From Silanimonas lenta DSM 16282 (GTDB lineage: Bacteria > Pseudomonadota > Gammaproteobacteria > Xanthomonadales > Xanthomonadaceae): a DNA stretch of 64,000 bases. Positions 53,889-63,008 of this stretch are shown here, in pieces. Position numbers and translations under genes: made by a program. The notes beneath the pieces are model-generated. The model worked only from the letters and a program-made list of their open reading frames with translations, was not told the DNA's origin and did not search any database. The DNA is taken from NCBI RefSeq assembly GCF_000429065.1, contig NZ_AUBD01000005.1, forward strand, positions 1-64,000, given 5' to 3'. How positions within the stretch are numbered: position 1 is the first letter of the stretch; every line of letters starts with the position of its first letter.

Positions 53889-55342
53889 TGGACGGCATGC
53901 TCGACCTGCTGGCCAAGGCCAGCTATTTCATTGCTGCGGTGCTGTTCATCTTCGGCCTCAAGCGCATGTCCTCGCCGGTGACCGCCCGGCGCGGCATCCA
54001 GTGGGCCGGCATCGGCATGGTGCTGGCCACCCTGGTGACCTTCGTCGCCCCGACCACCTGGGGGGCGCACGGCATCGACCCGATCAACCTCGGCCTCATG
54101 CTGCTCGCCATCGCCCTCAGCGGGGTGTTCTGGCTCTGGGGCAAGAAGGTGCCGCTCACCGACATGCCGCAGATGGTGGCCATCTTCAACGGCATGGGCG
54201 GCGGTTCGGCAGCGGCGATCGGCGCCGCCGCGCTGGTGACCGCCGCCGGCCATGCCGGTGCCTGCGATGCGGCCGCCATGGCCGCGCACGCCTGCCTGGA
54301 TGCCACCAAGACCACGCTGGCAGTGCTTGGCGCCCTGATCGGCGCGGTCTCCTTCTCCGGCTCGGTGATCGCCTGGGCCAAGCTCGACGGCCGCATGGAC
54401 AAGCGCTACGTCTTCCCGGCCCAGCAGCTGGTGAACGCCGCCCTGATGGCCGGCGCGCTCATCTGCGGTGTGTTGCTGGTGCTACAGCCCACGCCGGCCA
54501 TGCCCGTCATCGCCCTGTTCTTCGCCCTGGCGCTGGTGGTGGGCATCGCCATGACCCTGCCGATCGGCGGCGCCGACATGCCGGTGGTGATCTCGCTCTA
54601 CAACGCCCTCACCGGCCTCGCGGTGGCCTTCGAAGGCTATGTGCTGCAGAACGAGGCCCTGATCATCGCCGGCACCGTGGTGGGCGCGGCGGGCATGCTG
54701 CTCACCCAGCTCATGGCCAAGGCGATGAACCGCTCGCTCGGCAACGTGCTGTTCGGCAGCTTCGGCGCTGCCGGCGAGGCGCAGGCCATCAGCGGCTCGC
54801 AAAAGCCGATCGAAGCCAGCGACGTGGCGGCGATGATGGCGTTTGCCGAGCGCGTGGTGATCGTGCCGGGCTACGGCATGGCCGTGGCCCAGGCCCAGCA
54901 CAAGGTCTGGGAGCTCACCCAGGCCCTGCAGAGGCGCGGGGTGCAGGTGAAGTTCGCCATCCACCCGGTGGCGGGGCGCATGCCCGGGCACATGAACGTG
55001 CTGCTGGCCGAGGCCGGCGTGCCCTACGACATCATCGCCGACATGGACGACATCAATCCCGAGTTCGCCATCACCGACGTGGCCCTGGTGATCGGCGCCA
55101 ATGACGTGGTGAACCCGGTGGCCAAGACCGATCCCTCCTCGCCGATCTACGGCATGCCGATCCTCGACGTGGAGGCGGCGCGCAATGTCATCGTGGTGAA
55201 GCGCGGCAAGGGCACCGGTTTTGCCGGCATCGAGAATGCCCTGTTCTATGCCGACAACACCCGGATGCTCTACGGCGATGCCAGCGGTGCCATCGCCCAG
55301 CTCATCGCCGGCATGAAGGAACTGGACGGCGGCGGGCACTGA
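53888..55342 (+). CDS. pntB: NAD(P) transhydrogenase subunit beta
   Basis: The 484-residue protein has the rest of the membrane channel (about nine helices, residues 1-260) and the NADP(H)-binding domain III. That domain carries VVIVPGYGMAVAQAQHKVWELT (GxGxxA), FAIHPVAGRMPGHMNVLLAEA, DINPEFAITDVALVIGANDVVNP and VKRGKGTGFAGIENALFY. It completes the three-gene transhydrogenase and converges on the TonB receptor. Confidence 0.96.
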   Translation: MDGMLDLLAKASYFIAAVLFIFGLKRMSSPVTARRGIQWAGIGMVLATLVTFVAPTTWGAHGIDPINLGLMLLAIALSGVFWLWGKKVPLTDMPQMVAIFNGMGGGSAAAIGAAALVTAAGHAGACDAAAMAAHACLDATKTTLAVLGALIGAVSFSGSVIAWAKLDGRMDKRYVFPAQQLVNAALMAGALICGVLLVLQPTPAMPVIALFFALALVVGIAMTLPIGGADMPVVISLYNALTGLAVAFEGYVLQNEALIIAGTVVGAAGMLLTQLMAKAMNRSLGNVLFGSFGAAGEAQAISGSQKPIEASDVAAMMAFAERVVIVPGYGMAVAQAQHKVWELTQALQRRGVQVKFAIHPVAGRMPGHMNVLLAEAGVPYDIIADMDDINPEFAITDVALVIGANDVVNPVAKTDPSSPIYGMPILDVEAARNVIVVKRGKGTGFAGIENALFYADNTRMLYGDASGAIAQLIAGMKELDGGGH

Positions 55343-55396
55343 GGCCCGCCGCGTCCCTCGCGCCCGCCGGCAAGGAGGCCAGCAGGCGATACGGCT

Positions 55397-57784
55397 TCAG
55401 AAGCGGCCCGACAGGGTGAGGCCCCAGGTGCGCGGCGTGCCGACGATGAAGGTCGGCAGGCCGAAGTTGAGGCCGGTGTTGCCGGCATCGATCAGGTAGG
55501 CCTTGTCGGTGGCGTTCTTGACGAAGACGCCGAGGTCCCAGCGTCCCTCGCCCAGCAGCAGGCCGGCCTTGAGGTCGACGAGGGCATACCCGGCCTGCTC
55601 GATGCCCGGCTGGTTCTGGTCCTCGAAATACACCTGCGAGCGCCAGTTCCAGCTCGGCCGCAGGTAGAGTTCGGCGCCTTCGGCCACGGCGAAGCGGGCG
55701 TCGATGCCGGCCGAGGCCGAGTGCTTCGGTGTCAGGCGGAAACGGTTTCCGGCCAGGGTCTGGCGGCGGCCGGCGTCGTCGAACTCGTCGAAGCCAGCAT
55801 CGATGTAGCCATAGGTGAAGAAGGCCTGCAGGCCCTCGCTGGCGCGGAAGATCAGCGAGAGCTCGCCGCCGTCGGCGCTGGCATTGCCGCCATTGGCGGT
55901 GAGCGTGCCGATGCCGTTCGGATTGAGCACGCTGGCCTGGAAGTTGCTGTAGTCGTAGTGGAACAGGGCGAGGTCGTAAGCGAGGCGCTCGCCGAAGGCC
56001 GCTCCTTTAAGGCCCACTTCGTAACTCAGCACGATCTCGGCCGGGACGAAGTTCGGGGTGCCATTGCCGCCGGTGGGAAACTCGATGATGTCCGGGCGCC
56101 GGCCGCGGGCCACCGAGGCATAGCCCATCGTCGTCTCGCCGAAGCGGTAGTTGGCCACCACACGGCCCACGGCCGAGCTGTAGGTGTCCTCGGCGAAGCG
56201 GCGCGAGACCGGCCGGAACAGCATGTTCGGGAAGGCCACGGCCGTGGGCGCGGCCGGCAGCACCTGGCCGAGCGCGCTGAAGCCGCCGAGGTTCAGGGCC
56301 TCGTAGCCCGAACGCACCTTCTCGCGGGTGCCGCGCAGGCCGAGGGTCAGGTCGAAGCGATCGGTGACCGACCAGGTGCCGTCGGCGAACACGTCGAGCG
56401 CCTCGACCTTGCCGAAGTTGCTGTACTCCTCGCTGTAGGACGCGCGCAACGGCAGCGGCGTGCCGAGCGGGATGCCCGGGATCCCGAGGGCCGGGAAGGT
56501 GGTGTAGCCGAGGAAGGGCGTGAGGTCGGGGTTCAGCGGGCTCACCACGGGCAGCTGGATCAGGCCACCGGTGGCGGCGCCGACGCCGGCGCGCAGGGCC
56601 GGGGAGAGCAGGGCGGCGAGCTGGCGCTCGTCGGTGCTGAAGGGCACGCGCTGGAAGCCGTCCTCCTGGAACCAGCCGAGGCCGGCGAAGCCGCGGAAAC
56701 GGCCGCCGGCGTCGTAGTTGAAGCGGAACTCCTGGCTCAGCTGCTCGCCTTCCACGTCCTCGGCGAACTCGAGGGCATTGAGCTGCGAGCCATCGGCATC
56801 GAACTCTTCCACCGAGGCGAACGTGCGCCAGCCGCTGATGCTGCTCAGGGTCCAGGCATCGTTCAGGCGGAACTCGCCGAGCAGGGTCACGCCGTTCACG
56901 TGGCGGTCGAGGCCGAGCCGGGTGCCGCGGTTGAGGTCGGCGGTGTAGTCGAACACGTCGCGGCTGCCGGCGCGGGTGGGCAGCACGTTGGTGCGGAAGG
57001 CGGTGCCCGGGCCGCTGTCGACCTGGTGGTTGAGGATCAGGTCGAGGCGGTGGCCCTCGCCGAGCTCGAGCCCGAAGCTGGCGCGCAGCGCGCTGGTGTC
57101 CTTGCCGTTGAGGCGGCCCCCGGCGAGGTTCTCGACATACCCCTCGTTGCTTTCGTGGAAGACCGCGAAGCGTGCCGCCAGGGCATCGGAGAGCGGCGCG
57201 TTGGCGTAACCGCTGAAGTGCTTCATGGCGTAGTCGCCGAGGCCGACGGTGAAGCCGCTCTCGTGGCCGTTGAAGGCCTTCTTCTGGATCAGGTGCACCG
57301 CGCCCACCTGGGCGCCGCGCCCGAACAGGGTGCCCTGCGGGCCGCGCAGCACCTCGACGCGCTCGAGGTCGAAGGGCTGCACCACGGCGCCGCGGGCGCG
57401 GGAGAGCGAGACGCCGTCCTGGAACACCGAGACGCGCGGGGCGGCGAAGGCCTGGCCGCTGTCGGAGGTGATGCCGCGGATCACGAAGCCGGGGTTGTTC
57501 GGGCTCTGCTCCTGGATCTCGAGGCCGGGAACGAGGTTGCCGATGTCCTTCATCTCGGTGGCGCCGAAGCGCTCGAGGAACTCGCCGGAATAGGCGCTGA
57601 TCGCGATTGGCACGTCCTGCACCTGCTGCTCGCGCTTCTGCGCGGTGACGACGATGGTGTCGATCAGCGTGGCGCGCTCGCCGCCGTCGGCGGTGGCGTC
57701 CTGCGCCTTGAGCGGGGCAGGGAGGACGGCGGCAAGCAGCGCACCGTGGATGGCAAGGGCGATCAGCGAGGGACGGGGATGCAT
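55397..57784 (-). CDS. TonB-dependent outer-membrane receptor
   Basis: The 795-residue protein has a signal peptide (LIALAIHGALLAAVLPAPLKAQ), a TonB box region DTIVVTAQKREQ, a plug domain (about residues 50-160, with VQDVPIAISAYSGEFLERFGATEMKDIGNLVPGLEIQ) and a large barrel ending in TWGLTLSGRF. Its layout is that of the iron/xenobiotic TBDRs common in Xanthomonadales and sphingomonads; the ligand cannot be read from the sequence. The start at 57784 has a GGAG 6 bases upstream. It is divergent from phoD with a 140-base shared gap. Confidence 0.9.
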   Translation of the reverse strand: MHPRPSLIALAIHGALLAAVLPAPLKAQDATADGGERATLIDTIVVTAQKREQQVQDVPIAISAYSGEFLERFGATEMKDIGNLVPGLEIQEQSPNNPGFVIRGITSDSGQAFAAPRVSVFQDGVSLSRARGAVVQPFDLERVEVLRGPQGTLFGRGAQVGAVHLIQKKAFNGHESGFTVGLGDYAMKHFSGYANAPLSDALAARFAVFHESNEGYVENLAGGRLNGKDTSALRASFGLELGEGHRLDLILNHQVDSGPGTAFRTNVLPTRAGSRDVFDYTADLNRGTRLGLDRHVNGVTLLGEFRLNDAWTLSSISGWRTFASVEEFDADGSQLNALEFAEDVEGEQLSQEFRFNYDAGGRFRGFAGLGWFQEDGFQRVPFSTDERQLAALLSPALRAGVGAATGGLIQLPVVSPLNPDLTPFLGYTTFPALGIPGIPLGTPLPLRASYSEEYSNFGKVEALDVFADGTWSVTDRFDLTLGLRGTREKVRSGYEALNLGGFSALGQVLPAAPTAVAFPNMLFRPVSRRFAEDTYSSAVGRVVANYRFGETTMGYASVARGRRPDIIEFPTGGNGTPNFVPAEIVLSYEVGLKGAAFGERLAYDLALFHYDYSNFQASVLNPNGIGTLTANGGNASADGGELSLIFRASEGLQAFFTYGYIDAGFDEFDDAGRRQTLAGNRFRLTPKHSASAGIDARFAVAEGAELYLRPSWNWRSQVYFEDQNQPGIEQAGYALVDLKAGLLLGEGRWDLGVFVKNATDKAYLIDAGNTGLNFGLPTFIVGTPRTWGLTLSGRF

Positions 57785-57924
57785 TCGATGCTCCGGAGGG
57801 TGGGGGAAACGAAGGGCGGGAGCGTCGTGCAATGGCGTGACAAGCTCGTTAAGCCTCCCGGCGTCATGCCGCTGCAATCGCCCTCGTGTGCACTGGCCGG
57901 CTTTCCCTCTGCCCCCTGGATGCC

Positions 57925-60057
57925 ATGCCGCCGATCAGTCGCCGCCAGTTCCTCCGTCTTGCCAGCGTCACCGCCGCCACTCTTGCCTTGCCGTGCGCCG
58001 GGGCGGCGCCGAGTCCCATTGCGGTCGATCGCCGCCTGTTCGCCCAGTCGGTGGCCTCCGGCGATCCGCGGCCGGACCGCGTGGTGCTCTGGACGCGTAT
58101 CGCGCCCGGTAGCGGCATCGCCAGCCTGCGGCTGCAGCTGGCCACCGACGAGGCCTTCGAGGACCTGCGGGTCGATCGCCATTTCCCCGTGGGGGCCGCC
58201 ACCGATGGCTGCCTCAAGGTGCGGGTCGAGGGTCTGGAGCCGGACCGCCGCTACCACTACCGCTTCCTCGCCACGACGCCGCAGGGCACGGTCTCCTCGC
58301 CCCTTGGCCGCACCCGCACCGCGCCGGCCCCGGGCGCCGAGCGCGACCTGCGGTTTGCCTTCCTGAGCTGCCAGGACTACACCGGGCGCTGGTACAACAG
58401 CCTGCTGCCGCTGCTCGAGGAGGAGCTGGATTTCATCCTGCACCTCGGCGACTTCATCTACGAGACGGTGGGCGATCCTGGCTTCCAGGAGGGCGAGGGG
58501 CGGCGCATCGAGTTCGACGATGCGGCCGGAGCGATCGAGCTCGGCAAGGCCGGGCGCCGCTTCCATGCCGCGGCCAGCCTCGACAACTACCGTCAGCTGC
58601 ACCGCGAGTACCGAAGCGATCCCGTGCTGCAGGCCCTGCTGGAACGCACGCCGCTGGTGGCGATCTGGGACGACCACGAGTTCTCCGACGACTGCTGGCA
58701 GGACGTGGCCACCTTCCACGATGGCCGGATGGACGAGCGCGACGGCGAGCGCCGGCGCAATGCCGAGCAGGCCTGGCACGAATACCTGCCGGCCGACCTC
58801 GACCCCGCCCGCGATGGGCGCGAGGTCGATCGTGGCGCCCTGTTCCCCCACGGCCAGATCTGGCGTGAACTCGTCTTCGGCCAGCGGCTGGCGCTGATGG
58901 CCACCGATTTCCGCAGCGCCCGGCCCGACCACCTCGTGCCCGAGGATGCCTTCCCCGGTGCGTTGGTCTACGACGAGCCGGCCCTGCGCGAGGCCCTGCC
59001 GCGCATCGGCGAGGCCTTCGAGGACTGGCAAGGGCATCTGCACCCCTACATCGACCTGCGTGATCCGGCGTACCGGCGACCGCGGGCGGCGATCCGCCGG
59101 GCGCTGATCCGCGCCTACCGCGACGAGGGGCTGGCGGCGGCCGACGTGCGGCGCCGCGTGGCCCGGGCCATCGAGGCGCCGATGGCCCTGCCGGTGGCCA
59201 ATGCCATCCTGCAGCGCCACGACGCGGCTGCGCCCTTCTTCCTGAAGGCCGGTCCGATCGAAGCCCGTCCCGACCTGCCGCGTGGCCTGAGCTGGGCGGC
59301 GCTCGGCAAGACCCGGCTGTTCGATGCGGTGGGCAGCCGCTATTTCGTCATCGCCCCGACCTACCGCCTGCTGGCACGGCTCAGGACCGCAGAGACGCCG
59401 AGCGCCCTCGGCGCGGCGCAGGCCGGGTGGCTGCAAGGAGCGCTGGAGCGCCATGCCGGGGCGGACTGGCGCATCGTGGCGAGCTCGGTGTCCTTCACCC
59501 CGCTACTGCTCGACCTGCGCCGGCCCGAACTCGCATCACCGCCGGCCTGGGCCCACGAAGTGCTGCTCAACGTCGATCACTGGGATGCCTTCCCGGTGGA
59601 GCGCGCGGCCTGGTTCGAGGCCTTCGACCGCCATGGCGCCCTGCTGCTCTCCGGCGACATCCACGCCGGCTTCGCCAGCCAGCACGCGGCGAAGGTGGTC
59701 GAGTTCACCACCCCGGCGGTCTCTTCCACCACGCTCGGCAGCATCCTCGGCAGGAACGTGGATGGCGATACGGCTACCCGGGCGGCGGGCCAGCGCCTGG
59801 TCGAGGCCCTCGATGCCCTGCTGCTCGCCGGCTATCCCGGCCTGCGCTACGCCCAGACCCGCCGCCACGGTGTCTCGCTGGTCCATCTCGGGCGCGAGAC
59901 CATGGAGGTGCGCTTCCTCGAGTTCGACGAGCGCCTCGCCGGTGAGTGCCTGTACGAGCGCCCCGGGGCCTGGCGGGCGCAGGTGCAGGAGCGGCGCTTC
60001 CGGGTCGAGCGCGGCGAGGGGGGCTGGTCGCTGCAGGAGGCCGCGCCGCCGCGCTGA
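57925..60057 (+). CDS. phoD: PhoD-type alkaline phosphatase, Tat-exported
   Basis: PhoD enzymes hydrolyse phosphomonoesters and diesters outside the cytoplasm. The 710-residue protein has a Tat signal (SRRQFLRLASVTAATLALP), an N-terminal PhoD_N domain (about residues 45-150, QSVASGDPRPDRVVLWTRI), and a metallophosphatase domain. Metal-binding motifs are LSCQDYTGRWYN, LHLGDFIYE, VAIWDDHEFSDDCW, and LLLSGDIHAGFAS late in the chain. Length is greater than Bacillus PhoD (about 580), with an extended insert around residues 360-470. The start MPPISRRQF fits the twin-arginine leader. Confidence 0.9.
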   Translation: MPPISRRQFLRLASVTAATLALPCAGAAPSPIAVDRRLFAQSVASGDPRPDRVVLWTRIAPGSGIASLRLQLATDEAFEDLRVDRHFPVGAATDGCLKVRVEGLEPDRRYHYRFLATTPQGTVSSPLGRTRTAPAPGAERDLRFAFLSCQDYTGRWYNSLLPLLEEELDFILHLGDFIYETVGDPGFQEGEGRRIEFDDAAGAIELGKAGRRFHAAASLDNYRQLHREYRSDPVLQALLERTPLVAIWDDHEFSDDCWQDVATFHDGRMDERDGERRRNAEQAWHEYLPADLDPARDGREVDRGALFPHGQIWRELVFGQRLALMATDFRSARPDHLVPEDAFPGALVYDEPALREALPRIGEAFEDWQGHLHPYIDLRDPAYRRPRAAIRRALIRAYRDEGLAAADVRRRVARAIEAPMALPVANAILQRHDAAAPFFLKAGPIEARPDLPRGLSWAALGKTRLFDAVGSRYFVIAPTYRLLARLRTAETPSALGAAQAGWLQGALERHAGADWRIVASSVSFTPLLLDLRRPELASPPAWAHEVLLNVDHWDAFPVERAAWFEAFDRHGALLLSGDIHAGFASQHAAKVVEFTTPAVSSTTLGSILGRNVDGDTATRAAGQRLVEALDALLLAGYPGLRYAQTRRHGVSLVHLGRETMEVRFLEFDERLAGECLYERPGAWRAQVQERRFRVERGEGGWSLQEAAPPR

Positions 60058-60075
60058 GACACCAGCCCGCGGAAC

Positions 60076-60095
60076 GGCCGGCCCCGGCGCCGGCC
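60076..60095 (+). terminator. Hairpin after phoD
   Basis: GGCCGGC and GCCGGCC form a 7-bp stem with a 6-base loop, 19 bases after the phoD stop. There is no U-tract, so termination is uncertain. It is one of the few features in this 141-base gap before sufT. Confidence 0.35.
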
Positions 60096-60140
60096 TGCCG
60101 CCATGCCGCGGGCCCTTCCGGCCGGGCGACGGCGCCGTCA

Positions 60141-60169
60141 TTCCGGCTCACCCGGCTAGCGGCTACAAT
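60141..60169 (+). promoter_or_regulatory. Candidate promoter for sufT
   Basis: TACAAT (60164-60169) is a good -10 box about 30 bases ahead of the sufT ATG. The best -35 is TTCCGG (60141-60146) at 17 bases, which is poor. No other -10-like hexamer of similar quality is seen in the gap. Confidence 0.4.
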
Positions 60170-60198
60170 TCGGGCTGATTTGGTCCTGATTCCGCCCG

Positions 60199-60750
60199 AT
60201 GTACAGCCGCTCCAGCGAACCCGTCAGCTTCTCCCGCGACTGCGCGGCCGTGCTGGTGCCGCAGGGCGAGCGCGTGACCCTGCCGGCCGGCAGCGTCGGC
60301 TACATCACCCAGGCCCTCGGCGGCTCCTTCACCGTGTTCGTGGAAGGCAATCTCTTCCGCATCGCCGGCGAGGATGCCGATGCCCTCGGCAAGGAGCCGC
60401 CGGAAGCCATCGCGCTGGCCGAGGACGCCAGCGACGAGGAGGTGGAGAAGCTCGTCTGGTCGCAGCTGCGTACCTGCTTCGACCCCGAGATCCCGGTGAA
60501 CATCGTCGAGCTTGGCCTGGTCTATTCGGTGGAACTCGGCCGCCGCGAGGACGGGGCGCGCCGCGTGGCGATCCGCATGACCCTCACCGCCCCGGCCTGC
60601 GGTATGGGCGACATCCTGGTGGACGATGTGCGCAGCAAGGTCGAGCGCATCCCCACCATCGCCGAGGCCGACGTCGAGCTGGTGTTCGATCCGCCGTGGA
60701 ACCAGTCGATGATGAGCGAGGCGGCGAAGCTCGAGACCGGCATGCTCTGA
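60199..60750 (+). CDS. sufT: Fe-S cluster assembly/carrier protein SufT
   Basis: The 183-residue protein has an N-terminal beta-rich region (residues 1-75, with VTLPAGSVGYITQALGGSFTVFV) and a DUF59/MIP18 domain (about residues 85-183) containing FDPEIPVNIVELGLVYSVEL and TAPACGMGDILVDDV with the conserved cysteine. SufT proteins help mature Fe-S enzymes under high demand. No other suf gene lies nearby. Confidence 0.92.
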   Translation: MYSRSSEPVSFSRDCAAVLVPQGERVTLPAGSVGYITQALGGSFTVFVEGNLFRIAGEDADALGKEPPEAIALAEDASDEEVEKLVWSQLRTCFDPEIPVNIVELGLVYSVELGRREDGARRVAIRMTLTAPACGMGDILVDDVRSKVERIPTIAEADVELVFDPPWNQSMMSEAAKLETGML

Positions 60751-60769
60751 AGGCGTTGGCCCGCAGGCC

Positions 60770-61783
60770 TCAGAGCCAGCGGGCCTTCCTGAGCTTCCAG
60801 TAGAGCAGGCCGCAGACCACCACCAGCACCCCGATGAGCACGGGGTAGCCGTAGCGCTCCTTGAACTCGGGCATGGACTCGAAGTTCATGCCATACCAGC
60901 TGGCGAACAGGGTGGGCACGGCCAGCAGCGCCGCCCAGCCGGCCAGCCGCTTCACCACCTCGCCCTGCTCGGCGGCTACCAGGGCGAGGTTCACCGACAT
61001 GGCGGCGCTCAGCATTTCGCGCAGGGTGTCGGTGGCCTCGGTGACGCGCAGCACGTGGTCGTTCACGTCGCGCAGGTAGACCTTCAGTTCCGGCCGGACG
61101 AGGCTCGGGTAGAGCCTGGCCAGTTGCCCCAGCACGTCGCCGAGCGGCGAGACCGCGAGGCGCATCCGCGTCACATCGCGTTTGAGGTCGTAGAGCCGGC
61201 GTACCGTCTCGCGCTTGAAGTGGCCGTCGAACAGCTCGGCCTCGATGCGTTCGAGCTCGCGGCGGTACTGCTCGACCATCGGGAAATAATGGTCCACCAC
61301 CTGGTCGAGCACGGCATACAGGCCGAAGCCGGGGCCGAGGGCGAGCAGGGCGGGCTGCTGTTCGCAGCGCTCGCGCGCGGCGGCATAGGGAAGCGAGGGT
61401 CCGTGGCGCACCGTCACCAGATAGCGCGGGCCGAAGAACACATGGGTCTCGCCAAAGCCGATCTCCAGCGTCTCGCTGGCCTGGGCGGTGTGCAGCACGA
61501 TGAACAGGGCGTCGCCATAGGCCTCCACCTTGGGGCGCTGGTGCGCCTTCAGGGCGTCTTCCACCGCCAGCGGATGCAGGCCGAACTCCTCCTGCACCTT
61601 GGCGAGCAGGGCGGCATCCGGCTCGTAGAGGCCCACCCAGACGAAGCTGCCGTCGTCCACGGCCAGCGCCTCGGAGATGGCCTCCAGCGAGAGGTCGGCC
61701 ACCCGCCGGCCGTCGCGGTAGTGCACGCAGGAGCGCAGCATCTCGCTGCGCGGGAAGGGGGCGTCGTCGTCGGCCGGGTGCAT
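60770..61783 (-). CDS. corA: Magnesium/cobalt transporter CorA
   Basis: CorA is a pentameric Mg2+ channel. The 337-residue protein has a large cytosolic N-terminal domain (about residues 1-275), a long stalk helix, and two C-terminal membrane helices with the pore motif YGMNFESMPEF between them. The basic tail (WKLRKARWL) is normal. The start MHPADDDAP at 61783 is preferred; an ATG at 61819 would overlap the preceding gene. Neighbours include corC, two genes upstream. Confidence 0.93.
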   Translation of the reverse strand: MHPADDDAPFPRSEMLRSCVHYRDGRRVADLSLEAISEALAVDDGSFVWVGLYEPDAALLAKVQEEFGLHPLAVEDALKAHQRPKVEAYGDALFIVLHTAQASETLEIGFGETHVFFGPRYLVTVRHGPSLPYAAARERCEQQPALLALGPGFGLYAVLDQVVDHYFPMVEQYRRELERIEAELFDGHFKRETVRRLYDLKRDVTRMRLAVSPLGDVLGQLARLYPSLVRPELKVYLRDVNDHVLRVTEATDTLREMLSAAMSVNLALVAAEQGEVVKRLAGWAALLAVPTLFASWYGMNFESMPEFKERYGYPVLIGVLVVVCGLLYWKLRKARWL

Positions 61784-61790
61784 GCCGGCA

Positions 61791-63008
61791 TCATCCGGTG
61801 CCGGCGCGGCGCTCCGCAAGGCGGCGGAAATGGCGGGCGAAGGCCCAGTGCAGGGGCACCAGCACCAGCAGCCACTCCAGGTTCTCCTGGCGCATGAAGG
61901 GCATGAACTTCAGCACGCAGCCCAGCACCACCGAACCCAGCAGCAGGAGCAGCACGGCGCGGAATCCCTTCCCCGGCGCGTGGCCGCGCGCCGCCCGCCA
62001 GGCCCCGGGCAGCAGCAGCAGGGCGAGCGGGCTGGCGAAGAACAGGGTTTCGTTGCGGTGGGCGAACTCGTGGCCGGTGCCGAACCAGAGGAAGAGCATC
62101 GCGAGGCCGGCAAGGCCCGAGAGCGCCCAGAAGGGCAGGGCCAGGGCCGCCACCAGGCGCGGGCGGCGGGTGCCGAGGGCGAGCAGGCCGAAGGCGGCGG
62201 CAAGCCCGCCGAGCATCGCTCCGCCGCGCCAGCGCGGCAGTTCCGCGGGGGGCACAGGCAGGCGGTGCGGCAGCAGTTCCCGCTCCTCCGCCACCAGCGG
62301 GCGGCCGTCCTCGCGGCTGAGGCCGCGCAGCGAATCGGCGAGCCGCATCGGGATGAAGGCCTCGTCCCAGCGCGAGAGCGGCCGGTCGGCACGGGCGGAG
62401 AGCCCGAGGTGGAAGCCAAGGCCCATCCAGCGGTCGGGCCAGGCAAGGCGCACCGCCTCGCCGCGGTAGGTGTTGCCGAGCGAGCTCGCGGTGAGGCGGC
62501 GCTTGAGCAGGCCGCCGGTGGCGGCATCCAGCGCATCGCGCACCCGGGTCGAGCAGTTGTCGGTGAAGTAGCGGTAGTCGTAGACCGCGTTTTCCGGTCG
62601 TGCGTTCACCGCCAGCATCGCCGCCAGGGCCGTGGCCTCGCTGGCATCGAGGTCGAGCCACTGCACCGACACGCCGCGTCCGGCGCGCTCGTAGAGCGAG
62701 AGATCGTAGGCGAGCGGCAGGGCCACCAGCCGGTAGCGCATCGTGCCGGCCACGAAGCGGGAAAGGAAATCCGGTTCCTCGGGGTCGAAGTAGCCGAAGT
62801 TGTAGCTGGTGGGCTCGCTGCCGTCGCCGGGATCGACCACCAGCGCGTTGTGGCCGAAGCGTTCGAAGAACACCTCGCCCGGCTGCATGGTGAGCACGCC
62901 CACCCGCGGCGCCGCGGCCAGCACGCCACCGAACAGGGCGAGGAAGAGGCTGAGCAGCAGCCGGGACGCCAGGCGCCGGGCGCTGGGGTCAGGCCGCGGC
63001 ATCGGCAT
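61791..63008 (-). CDS. DUF4105 (Lnb-like periplasmic domain) membrane protein
   Basis: The 405-residue protein has a signal peptide (LASRLLLSLFLALFGGVLAAA). A periplasmic Lnb-like domain follows (about residues 35-260) with PGEVFFERFGHNALVV, SYNFGYFDPEEPDFLSRFVAGTM and DNCSTRVRDALD, where the conserved Cys and the FGHNAL His suggest a cysteine-hydrolase fold. About five membrane helices lie in the C-terminal half. In other bacteria related proteins modify lipids or cell-wall components; the function here is unknown. It overlaps corC by 20 bases and precedes corA by 7. Confidence 0.85.
   Translation of the reverse strand: MPMPRPDPSARRLASRLLLSLFLALFGGVLAAAPRVGVLTMQPGEVFFERFGHNALVVDPGDGSEPTSYNFGYFDPEEPDFLSRFVAGTMRYRLVALPLAYDLSLYERAGRGVSVQWLDLDASEATALAAMLAVNARPENAVYDYRYFTDNCSTRVRDALDAATGGLLKRRLTASSLGNTYRGEAVRLAWPDRWMGLGFHLGLSARADRPLSRWDEAFIPMRLADSLRGLSREDGRPLVAEERELLPHRLPVPPAELPRWRGGAMLGGLAAAFGLLALGTRRPRLVAALALPFWALSGLAGLAMLFLWFGTGHEFAHRNETLFFASPLALLLLPGAWRAARGHAPGKGFRAVLLLLLGSVVLGCVLKFMPFMRQENLEWLLVLVPLHWAFARHFRRLAERRAGTG

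Noticed and set aside
57785-57924. Possible Pho boxes between the TonB receptor and phoD
   Set aside because: CTTGTCACG and GCGTCATG fragments appear, but not as the spaced direct repeats of a Pho box.
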